Assembly: GCA_051649305.1 (NCBI GenBank)
Contig: JBOFGV010000098.1
Location: 27,422 to 91,421 of the forward strand
DNA from: JADCCX01 sp051649305
GTDB lineage: Bacteria; Pseudomonadota; Alphaproteobacteria; Rhizobiales; Beijerinckiaceae
Direction of reading: 5' to 3'
DNA length: 64,000 bases
Part shown: positions 26,029 to 33,860 of the stretch, piece by piece
How positions within the stretch are numbered: the stretch's first letter is position 1
Layout: the number at the start of each line of letters is the position of its first letter
The notes under the pieces: generated by a model
Told to the model about the DNA's origin: nothing
Database searches by the model: none
The model's input: only the letters and a program-made list of their open reading frames with translations
Program-made: the position numbers and the translations under genes

Positions 26029-26834
26029 GCCGCCCGCTTCGCAATGTCCTGCTCTGGTCCGGTGTCATCACGGTTTCTGTCTGGGTGCTGATTCCGATCT
26101 ACCTTCTGGCGGCCTCGTCCTTCAGTGGACGTCTCGGGGTTTCGGCCTGGCCCAAGCCGTTCTTTCCATCTGCGCCAACGCTTGAAGTGCTGAGCTTCTT
26201 CTTCAAGGTGGATGGTGTCTGGAAAGCAACATTGGTCAGCCTACAGGTGGCAGCGATGACCATGCTCTTCTCCATCCTGCTGGGGGCACCGGCGGGCTAT
26301 GCGCTCGCACGCCATGCCTTTGCCGGCAAGGATGTTTACCGCGTCATCATCCTGCTGACCCGCGCCTTTCCCGTTGCCATCCTCGCCTTGCCCTTGACTG
26401 TGCGTTTCATCCAGCTTGGCATCTACGATACGCCCATTGGCATCGCACTCGTGCACACCTGTCTCGCCCTGCCATTTGCGGTGCTCGTCACATCCAGTCT
26501 TTTCGTGGGCATTCCCAAAGAGCTGGAGGAAGCCGCCTGGACCATGGGCTGCACCGGCTTGCAGGCCTTCATGAAAATCGTGCTGCCGATTGCGGCACCC
26601 GGCCTTGCCGCCACGGCGATCTTTGCCTTCGTGATTTCATGGAACGAGGTTTTTGCCGCAGCCGTTCTCTCGGTCCAGAACCGCACACTGACAGCCTATC
26701 TCCTGTCGGTGCTGTCCGAATCGCCGCTGCACTTCAGGTTTGCCGGCGGACTTTTCCTCATCATCCCGGCGGTCGTCTTCATCTTTGCCGTGCGCAAATA
26801 TCTCTTCAGCATGTGGGGCATTGCAAACCGATGA
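26025..26834 (+). CDS. Carbohydrate ABC transporter permease (MalG/UgpE type)
   Basis: A 269-residue second permease with six helices and the EAA loop 'ELEEAAWTMGCTGLQAFMKIVLPIAAPGL'. It pairs with the upstream permease (ATGA overlap). A short gap of 33 nt separates it from the ATPase gene. No periplasmic binding-protein gene is in the operon. Confidence 0.9.
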   Translation: MSRPLRNVLLWSGVITVSVWVLIPIYLLAASSFSGRLGVSAWPKPFFPSAPTLEVLSFFFKVDGVWKATLVSLQVAAMTMLFSILLGAPAGYALARHAFAGKDVYRVIILLTRAFPVAILALPLTVRFIQLGIYDTPIGIALVHTCLALPFAVLVTSSLFVGIPKELEEAAWTMGCTGLQAFMKIVLPIAAPGLAATAIFAFVISWNEVFAAAVLSVQNRTLTAYLLSVLSESPLHFRFAGGLFLIIPAVVFIFAVRKYLFSMWGIANR

Positions 26835-26867
26835 TGAGAAGACACATCAGAAACAGCGGGGTGCAGT

Positions 26868-27908
26868 ATGGTTGATATCACCATCTCCGGTCTTGAGCGC
26901 AGCTACGGGTCATACAAGGCCCTCAAAGGCGTTTCGCTCGATATCAAGGATCAGGAGTTTGTCGTGCTTCTGGGGCCATCAGGCTGCGGCAAGACAACGC
27001 TGCTGCGCGCCATTGCAGGGCTGGATCACACAGACAAGGGCACGATCCATCTCGGTGAGCGCAACGTGACAGCGCTGCCCGCCCGCGAGCGCGGCATTGC
27101 CATGGTCTTCCAGAACTATGCGGTTTTCCCGCATATGACTGTTTACGAGAATGTGGCCTTTGGCCTGCGCATGAAAAAAGCGCCGGAAGCCGAGATCGTG
27201 AAAGCTGTGGGCGAAGCCTCCGAGATGATGCGCATCGGGCCCTATCTGCAGCGCTATCCCGCGCAGCTCTCGGGCGGCCAGCGCCAACGTGTGTCACTCG
27301 CCCGTGCTCTGGCGGTGAAGCCTGCCGTGCTGCTGATGGACGAGCCTCTCTCCAACCTTGATGCGCTCCTCCGGCTTGAAATGCGGGCGGAACTCAAAAG
27401 CGTTCTTGCGCAGTCTCGCACCACAACGGTCTATGTCACCCACGATCAGGTGGAAGCCATGGGCCTGGCTGACCGGGTGGCCGTGATGCAGCAGGGCGAG
27501 ATCATCCAGTATGAAAAACCGATGGATATCTACGCCCATCCCGCCAGCACCTTCGTGGCTGGTTTCATTGGCAACCCGCCGATGAACCTGATGAAAACCA
27601 CCCGCCGCGCAGATGGCAAGGTGAGCCTTGGCAACTGGGGTTTTGATGCTCCGGGCTCTGGCGATATCCTGCTCGGTGTTCGGGCCGAAGAACTTGATAT
27701 TGTCGAACCGGGTGCGGCCATTGATGCCACGGTGAAGGTGGTTGAGCCGCTTGGCCCCAGCCAGCTTGTCACCATTGAGATCGACGGCCAGATGGCGCGG
27801 GTGGATGTGCCTAATGCCACAAGCATCCGCAGTGGACAGAAGATTGCCCTCAAGCCCAAAGCAGGGTCCCTGCGCTGGTTCAATGCCGAAACCGGCCAAC
27901 GTGTCTGA
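26868..27908 (+). CDS. Sugar ABC transporter ATP-binding protein (MalK/UgpC type)
   Basis: A 346-residue ATPase. Walker A GPSGCGKT is at residues 36-43, the signature is LSGGQRQRVSLARAL, and Walker B runs into 'LLMDEPLSNLDA'. The C-terminal 110 residues form the regulatory TOBE-like domain. It energises the two permeases upstream. Proteins of this class sometimes serve several transporters. Confidence 0.93.
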   Translation: MVDITISGLERSYGSYKALKGVSLDIKDQEFVVLLGPSGCGKTTLLRAIAGLDHTDKGTIHLGERNVTALPARERGIAMVFQNYAVFPHMTVYENVAFGLRMKKAPEAEIVKAVGEASEMMRIGPYLQRYPAQLSGGQRQRVSLARALAVKPAVLLMDEPLSNLDALLRLEMRAELKSVLAQSRTTTVYVTHDQVEAMGLADRVAVMQQGEIIQYEKPMDIYAHPASTFVAGFIGNPPMNLMKTTRRADGKVSLGNWGFDAPGSGDILLGVRAEELDIVEPGAAIDATVKVVEPLGPSQLVTIEIDGQMARVDVPNATSIRSGQKIALKPKAGSLRWFNAETGQRV

Positions 27909-27923
27909 AAAGAAATAACCGTT

Positions 27924-29195
27924 ATGTCTGAACTGATTTCCACCCGTCATGAAGAGGCAAAAGCCATTTTGCGCGGTAATGATCGCGGCGGCTACACCGT
28001 GCCAACAGCGGGACTTTATCCCTTCCAGTGGAACTGGGATTCCGCCTTCTGCGCCATCGGTTTTGCCACCTTTGATGAGCCGCGCGGCTGGGATGAGCTG
28101 GACACATTGTTCCTTGGCCAATGGGCTGATGGCATGGTGCCTCATATCGTTTTCCATCAGCCTTCGGACACTTACTTTCCGGGGCCAGATGTCTGGGGCA
28201 CAAGCCATACGCCGCCGACATCCGGGATCACGCAGCCACCCGTCGCAGCAACGGCAGCCCTGCGCATGCTGCAGTCCGCGCGCGATCCCGCTCTGGCCAA
28301 CGAGCGTTGCGCGCAGCTTTACCCAAAGCTGCTCAGCAACCATCGTTGGTGGGCCAGCGCCCGCGATCCGGACAACACAGGACTGGTCGCTGTTCTGCAC
28401 AACTGGGAAACCGGCATGGACAACAGCCCTGCATGGGATCTCGCCTTCGAGCGTGTGCCGCGGACAGACAACCCCTACGTCCGCAAAGATCTGGGCCATG
28501 TCGATTCCGCGATGCGGCCACGCGCGATCGACTACGACCGCTATGTGCATCTGGTTGAGACCTACAGGGCCTGCCAGTGGCAGCCGGAAGCGATGTGGAA
28601 GGCTGCGCCTTTCAAAATTGCGCATATCGGCATCAATGCCATTCTGCTGAGGGCAGAAATGGACCTGCTGGTGCTTGCCGGGCACTTCGGCACAGAGAGT
28701 GAAGCGACAGAAATTAAAAAGCGCATCGCCCGCATGGAAAAGGCCATTGCTTCGCTCTGGTCTGAAAAGTTGAGCGCCTATCAGTCGCTGGATCTGATCA
28801 GCGGCAAGCCCATCGACAAGGCGACCAATGCCGGATTCCTGCCACTTCTCACCAACGTGCCTGATGCAGCCAAGGTGGCCAGCATGGTGCAGGAAATGGC
28901 GCGCTGGGCGGCCCTCTCAAAACATTCCGTGGCCACGGTCTCGCCGGATGATCCGGATTTCGACAGCAAGCGCTACTGGCGCGGCCCGATCTGGGGCATT
29001 GTCAACTGGTTGCTGGCGGACGGTCTGCGTCACCAGAACCGGGTGGAGGAGTCGGAGCGCCTGCGCAAGGACACCGCCCGGTTGATCCTTGATCATGGCT
29101 TCCCCGAAAACTTCGATCCAATGGACGGCGCGCCCGGTGGCGGCCATGGCTTTTCGTGGACAGCTGCTGTGGCCTTGGCCTTTGCGCTGAAATAG
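27924..29195 (+). CDS. MGH1-like glycoside hydrolase ((alpha/alpha)6 barrel)
   Basis: A 423-residue protein resembling mannosylglycerate/glucosylglycerate hydrolase-like and GH63-type (alpha/alpha)6 enzymes. Characteristic stretches are 'GLYPFQWNWDSAFCAIGFA', 'WADGMVPHIVFH' and 'WETGMDNSPAWD'; 'YWRGPIWGIVNWLL' is near the C-terminus. It has no signal peptide, so it would cleave an imported glycoside in the cytoplasm. It starts 15 nt after the ATPase stop, which links the operon to uptake of a compatible-solute-like glycoside; the actual substrate is unproven. Confidence 0.8.
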   Translation: MSELISTRHEEAKAILRGNDRGGYTVPTAGLYPFQWNWDSAFCAIGFATFDEPRGWDELDTLFLGQWADGMVPHIVFHQPSDTYFPGPDVWGTSHTPPTSGITQPPVAATAALRMLQSARDPALANERCAQLYPKLLSNHRWWASARDPDNTGLVAVLHNWETGMDNSPAWDLAFERVPRTDNPYVRKDLGHVDSAMRPRAIDYDRYVHLVETYRACQWQPEAMWKAAPFKIAHIGINAILLRAEMDLLVLAGHFGTESEATEIKKRIARMEKAIASLWSEKLSAYQSLDLISGKPIDKATNAGFLPLLTNVPDAAKVASMVQEMARWAALSKHSVATVSPDDPDFDSKRYWRGPIWGIVNWLLADGLRHQNRVEESERLRKDTARLILDHGFPENFDPMDGAPGGGHGFSWTAAVALAFALK

Positions 29196-29256
29196 GGGCA
29201 CTTGCCTCTGGTTCACAGCATTGCCATATGGGGGCTGCAAAACGGAGACTGCGCTT

Positions 29257-29640
29257 ATGCAGGATATGCCCGGAACCAAATTCACCAAGGCCGAAATGGC
29301 CTCAATGCGGCGTGCCGCCCGCGATGAAGCAGGTGTGATTTCCGAGTTCTGGAACCGCATCAAGACGCTTGGCCGCAAATTGCCTTTTGCCGAAAGCATG
29401 GTGGCTGCCGCCTATTGTGCCTCGGATCCTGCCACACCAACACGGGTGAAAGCGCTGATCGTTGGCGCGCTGGCTTATTTCGTCATGCCTTTTGATGGCA
29501 TTCCCGATATTCTACCCATGCTGGGTTTCACCGATGATGCCGCTGTCATTGCCGCGACTATTGCTGCCATCCGCGCGCATATGAGCGAGGTGCATTGGGA
29601 GAAGGCGAGGGAATTCCTGTCTTCAGACAAAGACGCTTAG
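29257..29640 (+). CDS. YkvA family (DUF1232) membrane protein
   Basis: A 127-residue protein with the DUF1232 core 'RVKALIVGALAYFVMPFDGIPDILPMLGFTDDAAVIAATIAAI' at about residues 62-105. The family is of unknown function, and YkvA itself is a small membrane protein. The ATG at 29257 has GGAG 9 nt upstream. Its 3' end overlaps the convergent sigma-factor gene by 4 nt. Confidence 0.85.
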   Translation: MQDMPGTKFTKAEMASMRRAARDEAGVISEFWNRIKTLGRKLPFAESMVAAAYCASDPATPTRVKALIVGALAYFVMPFDGIPDILPMLGFTDDAAVIAATIAAIRAHMSEVHWEKAREFLSSDKDA

Positions 29641-30206
29641 GTCGCCTCGATCACGCCCTGCGCCTCAAGTGCGCGTCGGAGCCTCGTAAACGCCAGCCGG
29701 ATGCGGGATTTTACCGTGCCAAGGGGCAGGCCAGTGCGCTCGGCAATGCTGTTATGGGACAGGCTCTCAAAGAACGCGAGCCGGACAAGGCTCAGCTGCT
29801 CTTCGGGCAGTTCCTGCATGGCGCTGCGCAACACTTCCTCGCGCTGCTGCATATCCATGGCGCGGTCGATCTGGATGTCTTCCGCAACGGATTCAAAGGC
29901 TGAATCCATGGGGTCGATGTAGTCCAGCCTGTCACGCCTTGCGACATCAATGCGGCGGTTGCGGGCAATACGGTAGAGCCAGGTGGTGAAGGAGGACTTG
30001 GCGGGATCAAACAATGCGGCCTTGCGCCAGACTGTCATCATCGCATCCTGCGAGATTTCCTGGGCGCTTGCCTGATCAGCCCCAAGCCGCATGAGATAGG
30101 ATTCGAGCCGTGGCACATAAAAATCGAACAGGCGTGTAAAGGCGTCACGGTCGCGATGATCCGCAACCGCACGTACCAGTAACGCCCATTCTGCATGTGT
30201 TGGCAC
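29637..30206 (-). CDS. ECF RNA polymerase sigma factor (RpoE/ECF11-like)
   Basis: A 189-residue sigma factor. Region 2 is 'LFDFYVPRLESYLMRLGADQASAQEISQDAMMTVWRKAALFD...TWLYRIARNRRID'; region 4 is 'LPEEQLSLVRLAFFESLSHNSIAERTGLPLGTVKSRIRLAFTRLR'. This resembles the ECF group whose partner is a ChrR-type zinc anti-sigma that responds to singlet oxygen. No anti-sigma gene follows; a convergent gene overlaps the 3' end. A GTG at 30206 was chosen because AGGAG lies 5 nt upstream, while a GTG at 30212 overlaps that site. Confidence 0.88.
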   Translation of the reverse strand: MPTHAEWALLVRAVADHRDRDAFTRLFDFYVPRLESYLMRLGADQASAQEISQDAMMTVWRKAALFDPAKSSFTTWLYRIARNRRIDVARRDRLDYIDPMDSAFESVAEDIQIDRAMDMQQREEVLRSAMQELPEEQLSLVRLAFFESLSHNSIAERTGLPLGTVKSRIRLAFTRLRRALEAQGVIEAT

Positions 30207-30481
30207 ACACACTCCTTCAGCTTCAGCTGTTCAAACCCGGTTTGTGTCCTGTTCTGCAATTGAGTCAGGGCACTTTTGGAAACGCTATGCTTTTGTGCTG
30301 CTTAACGCAGGCAATTGACATTTTCCGTATGTTTTATTCTACGGTGTCGATGCAGAAATGCAATGCGCAAAAAAGCGCATTAAAAATTGTGGGCCGACCC
30401 CAAATTTGCCCCGATCATGAAATTCTGTCAGGAGACGGATAGGCTCTCTGCCAAAGCCCGCGACTGAGGTAAGTTATATCT

Positions 30482-31021
30482 ATGATTCGATATCTGATTT
30501 GCGTAACAGCCCTGACAATGGTCCTCGCAAACCCGGCCGATGCCCAGCAGCGTCAGGCCGCAAGGACCAGCAATTCCGGTGGCAATGCCTTTGAAATCGG
30601 CAAAGCCGGTGCCTGGGGTATTTTCACTGCTGGCGAAGGCCGCGCGCGCACCTGTTTCATCATGGCGCAGCCGGCAGAGCGCCTGCCAAAGGGTTTGTCG
30701 CGTGATCCGGCGCATATCTACATTTCCATGCGGCAAGGCGAAGCCAGCAAGCAGGAGTTTGCTGTCATCACCGGTTATCCCGTGAAACAGGGGGCGGATG
30801 CACAGGTCGCTGTCGGTGCAGTCACTTTTACGGGCACCGGGCAGAACAAGAATATCTGGCTGAAAAACCCGGCTGAAGAAGGCCGTTTTATCGGCGAGTT
30901 GCGCAAGGGTTCCAGCCTCACGGTCAAGGGCACCTCGCAAAAGGGCAATGATACCACTGACCGTTATCTTTTAACCGGCTTTGGTCAGGCACTGGAACGC
31001 GCCCAGAAAGAATGTTCCTGA
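30482..31021 (+). CDS. Invasion-associated locus B (IalB) family protein
   Basis: A 179-residue exported protein. Residues 1-21 form a signal peptide (cleavage after PADA). The mature part reads 'WGIFTAGEGRARTCFIMAQPAERLP', 'DPAHIYISMRQGEASKQEFAVITGYP' and ends in a conserved Cys ('AQKECS'). The IalB family is common in Rhizobiales, including non-pathogens, so a virulence role should not be assumed. Two Cys in the mature domain could form a disulfide. Confidence 0.8.
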   Translation: MIRYLICVTALTMVLANPADAQQRQAARTSNSGGNAFEIGKAGAWGIFTAGEGRARTCFIMAQPAERLPKGLSRDPAHIYISMRQGEASKQEFAVITGYPVKQGADAQVAVGAVTFTGTGQNKNIWLKNPAEEGRFIGELRKGSSLTVKGTSQKGNDTTDRYLLTGFGQALERAQKECS

Positions 31022-31059
31022 CGGGTGCAATTGCCGGTTTTCCGTGCTAACGGGCCGCT

Positions 31060-32313
31060 ATGTCTGATATCTCCTCCCTTGTCGTGCCAACAGCCGCACC
31101 TGCTGCGGCTATAAACGTACCTGCGCCAAAGCCCTCGCTCGCGGGCCTCACCCGTGCCGGCCTTGGCGAAAAGCTTGGCGAACTCGGCGTCAGCGAGAAA
31201 GACCGCCGCATGCGGGTGGCCCAGCTCTGGCACTGGATCTATGTGCGCGGCTCCACCCAGTTCGACGATATGACCAACGTCTCGAAAGTTTTGCGCCATG
31301 ACATCGAGCAGGCGTTCACGCTGGCGAGGCCTGAGATCGTCTCCGAGCAGATCAGCCAGGATGGCACACGCAAATGGCTGATCCGCCTGCCGTCCACCGG
31401 CAAGTTCGACCGCGGTTCGGAAGTGGAATGCGTCTACATTCCCGAAACAGACCGTGGCACGCTCTGTGTCTCCAGCCAGGTCGGCTGCACGCTGAATTGC
31501 TCTTTCTGCCACACCGGAACGCAGAAATTGGTGCGCAATCTCACATCAGCTGAAATCGTGGCACAGGTGCTGATCGCGCGGGACCGTCTGGGGGATTATC
31601 CCGGTCGCACGCGGGCGGATGGCACATTCTCGGCGGAGGTTGGTGGACGGCTTGTCTCCAACATCGTTTTCATGGGCATGGGCGAGCCGCTCTATAACTT
31701 TGACAACGTGCGCGATGCGATCAGCGTGCTGGCAGACCCTGAAGGCCTGCAGCTTTCGAAGCGCCGCATCACGGTCTCCACCTCGGGCGTTGTGCCAGAA
31801 ATCGCGCCGCTTGGGGCTGAAACCAACACGATGCTGGCAATCTCGTTGCATGCCACCAACGATGCGCTGCGCGATGTGCTCGTGCCCATCAACAAGAAAT
31901 ACCCCATCGCTGATTTGATGGAAGCCTGCCGCAACTATCCCAGCCTGTCGAACGCACGGCGTATTACCTTCGAGTATGTGATGCTGAAGGGCGTGAATGA
32001 CAGCCTCGCCGAGGCCAAGCAGCTTGTGAAGTTGCTCAAGGGCATTCCGGCAAAGATCAACCTCATCCCCTTCAACCCCTGGCCGGGCACGCAGTATGAA
32101 TGCTCGGACTGGGAGCAGATCGAGAAGTTCTCGGACTATGTCTTCAACGCCGGTTATTCCTCTCCCGTGCGCACGCCGCGTGGCCGCGATATTCTGGCGG
32201 CTTGCGGACAGCTGAAGAGCGAGACGGAAAAACTGCGGGCGCGCGCCCGCATGATGCAGGAATCCGGCATTGGCGCTGAAGGCGTCTATGCCGCCGGTGC
32301 GGGTGAGGACTGA
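31060..32313 (+). CDS. rlmN: 23S rRNA (adenine2503-C2)/tRNA adenine37-C2 methyltransferase
   Basis: A 417-residue radical-SAM enzyme. The cluster-binding CxxxCxxC has Cys143, Cys147 and Cys150 ('GCTLNCSFCHTG'). 'FMGMGEPLYNFDNV', 'KRRITVSTSGVVP' and 'INLIPFNPWPG' are family signatures. It methylates C2 of A2503 in 23S rRNA and A37 in some tRNAs. The N-terminus carries about 25 extra Pro/Ala-rich residues. A small membrane protein gene follows 3 nt after the stop. Confidence 0.96.
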   Translation: MSDISSLVVPTAAPAAAINVPAPKPSLAGLTRAGLGEKLGELGVSEKDRRMRVAQLWHWIYVRGSTQFDDMTNVSKVLRHDIEQAFTLARPEIVSEQISQDGTRKWLIRLPSTGKFDRGSEVECVYIPETDRGTLCVSSQVGCTLNCSFCHTGTQKLVRNLTSAEIVAQVLIARDRLGDYPGRTRADGTFSAEVGGRLVSNIVFMGMGEPLYNFDNVRDAISVLADPEGLQLSKRRITVSTSGVVPEIAPLGAETNTMLAISLHATNDALRDVLVPINKKYPIADLMEACRNYPSLSNARRITFEYVMLKGVNDSLAEAKQLVKLLKGIPAKINLIPFNPWPGTQYECSDWEQIEKFSDYVFNAGYSSPVRTPRGRDILAACGQLKSETEKLRARARMMQESGIGAEGVYAAGAGED

Positions 32314-32316
32314 TCC

Positions 32317-32844
32317 ATGCGGTTTCTGGGACGTCTGATTCTCATCCCTCTCGGCATTGCCATCGCGGCGTTTCTGGCGGGTACGTTTCTGGTGGTCGCG
32401 GGCTTTGTGCAGCCCCAGCTTGGCGGCGCGCTCACGGAAGCCGCCATCACGACACTTCGTCGTTTGGTCGAGAGCCTGATGGAAGACGGCGAGGCGGCGG
32501 TTCGCTTTGGCCGTCTGGCACAGGGCCTGTCGACATTGACAGTGGCACTGCTGTTTCTGCCCGTCGCCATTGTGGCGGCTGTCAGCGAGGTCTTCAGTGT
32601 CCGCTTCTGGTTTGTGCAGGCGCTTGGAGCGGCTCTGCTAACCGCGCTTTTGCCTTGGGCCATGCTGCCGAGTCTGATGACGGGCACGCCGCTCGCCTCG
32701 TCGCTCACGGGTCTGCTCGCCGTCACCGGCGCATTGGCTGGCAGCATCTACTGGATGGTGGCGGGCCGATCCGCCGGGTCTGATCCCAAGACGGTCGAGG
32801 ATCGCGCCACAGTGCGTGCGCCTGCTGTGCGCAGGCAGGGGTAG
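32317..32844 (+). CDS. Hypothetical membrane protein downstream of rlmN
   Basis: A 175-residue protein with about four hydrophobic helices (residues 6-30, 68-88, 95-115, 122-145) and a short charged, probably disordered tail. It is expected to be co-transcribed with rlmN. I do not recognise a family beyond 'Rhizobiales conserved membrane protein', and no function is assigned. Confidence 0.75.
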   Translation: MRFLGRLILIPLGIAIAAFLAGTFLVVAGFVQPQLGGALTEAAITTLRRLVESLMEDGEAAVRFGRLAQGLSTLTVALLFLPVAIVAAVSEVFSVRFWFVQALGAALLTALLPWAMLPSLMTGTPLASSLTGLLAVTGALAGSIYWMVAGRSAGSDPKTVEDRATVRAPAVRRQG

Positions 32845-32848
32845 GGGT

Positions 32849-32970
32849 TGTCATCCCCGGCGAGCCCGCAGGGCGAGGGAAGGGGATCCACACTTTGCGG
32901 TCGTTTCAAAGAGTGGCAAAGATTGAAAAAGATGGATTCCCTTCCCTCGCTTCGCGAGCCGGGAATGACA
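32849..32970. repeat. Dispersed palindromic repeat, long form (copy 3)
   Basis: It begins TTGTCATCCCCGGCGAGC and ends GGGAATGACA, with inner arms GGGAAGGGGATCC and GGATTCCCTTCCC. It is the diverged third copy of the family at 9202 and 19716, again between convergent genes. Confidence 0.75.
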
Positions 32971-32976
32971 GGGGCC

Positions 32977-33618
32977 TCACTTCTGCTCGGTCAACAAAAT
33001 CTTGACAGCAAAAGCGCCAAAAACCCCGGCAAAGACATAGTCAATCGCCCGCATAACGCCGGGATTGCGCTTCAAACTGGCCACAACACTTTCCGCCCCA
33101 AGGATCATCAGAATGGCGAAGGGGATGGTGAAAACCACAAAATACACCCCCAGAAACGCCAGTTTCCCCACAACGTTGGGGTCTGATGCCGAAACGAACT
33201 GCGGCAGGAATGTTACGAAAAACAGCACCACTTTAGGGTTGATGAGATTGACCATCACGCCCAGCCAGTAGGTCTTGAGAAAGCCATGCTTCGGCTCGCC
33301 ATCCTCCTTCATGTTCAGCGCAGAGCCATTGCGCAGCGCATCGATGGCCAGCCACCCGAGATAAAGAGCACCCAGCACCTTCAACACCGTGAAGGCTGTT
33401 GGCGAGGCCGCAATGATGGCCGAAAGACCAAGCGCTGCCAGCACCGTATGCAACAGGCAGCCAGTGCTCGCCCCCAAAAGCGAGGCAAGACCCGCCTGCC
33501 GCCCGCCCGCAATGGTGCGGGAGAGAAACAGGCTCATATCGGGCCCCGGCGTGGCAAACAGGATGAAGCACGCGATGGAATAGGTGAGCAGTACCGATGT
33601 GTCAGGGATGAAGGACAT
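32977..33618 (-). CDS. LysE/RhtB-family amino-acid exporter
   Basis: A 213-residue protein with six membrane helices. It begins 'SFIPDTSVLLTYSIACFILFATPGPDMSLFLSRTIAGGR', the canonical LysE/RhtB start with the TPGPDM motif. It probably exports an amino acid such as threonine, homoserine or lysine. The ATG at 33618 was chosen from family N-termini; in-frame ATG 33633 and TTG 33663 are alternatives. It is divergent from the Fic gene. Confidence 0.9.
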   Translation of the reverse strand: MSFIPDTSVLLTYSIACFILFATPGPDMSLFLSRTIAGGRQAGLASLLGASTGCLLHTVLAALGLSAIIAASPTAFTVLKVLGALYLGWLAIDALRNGSALNMKEDGEPKHGFLKTYWLGVMVNLINPKVVLFFVTFLPQFVSASDPNVVGKLAFLGVYFVVFTIPFAILMILGAESVVASLKRNPGVMRAIDYVFAGVFGAFAVKILLTEQK

Positions 33619-33758
33619 GGCTGTGAGGGGCATGGGTACTATGTCCGTGTTGGTGTTGGTCAATGGACATCAGAGCAGCGTTTGGTTGGTTTCGGAAACG
33701 CAGATTTGTGATGGGAGGTGTGAGATAGGTTGATGGGGGAGGCGGTTAAGTCAGCTGT

Positions 33759-33858
33759 GCGGAGAATAAGATTGCTATTATCCGCATATAATGCGGTGAA
33801 TAGCCTTGCTCTTGCGGAGAATATCGTCCATAATCTTCGCATAAGTCGCGGTGATTAG
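33759..33858. repeat. Two 45-nt operator-like repeat units upstream of the Fic gene
   Basis: Unit A (33759-33803) and unit B (33814-33858) align over 45 nt without gaps: both begin GCGGAGAATA and end in GCGGTGA(A/T)TAG. They are 55 nt apart. In unit A, GCGGAGAATA pairs with TATTATCCGC with one mismatch, and CCGCAT-ATA-ATGCGG is a perfect palindrome. Unit B ends 2 nt before the Fic ATG and covers the ribosome site (GGTGA). This suggests binding by a repressor, perhaps the Fic protein through its C-terminal winged helix. Confidence 0.65.
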
Positions 33859-33860
33859 GC

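Noticed and set aside
27294..28685. 463-residue open frame on the minus strand opposite the ABC ATPase and glycoside hydrolase
   Set aside because: A shadow of two well-supported genes; it spans their boundary and has no family features.
30482..31021. IalB-like protein as evidence of pathogenicity
   Set aside because: The family is widespread in free-living Rhizobiales; nothing else in the window points to virulence.
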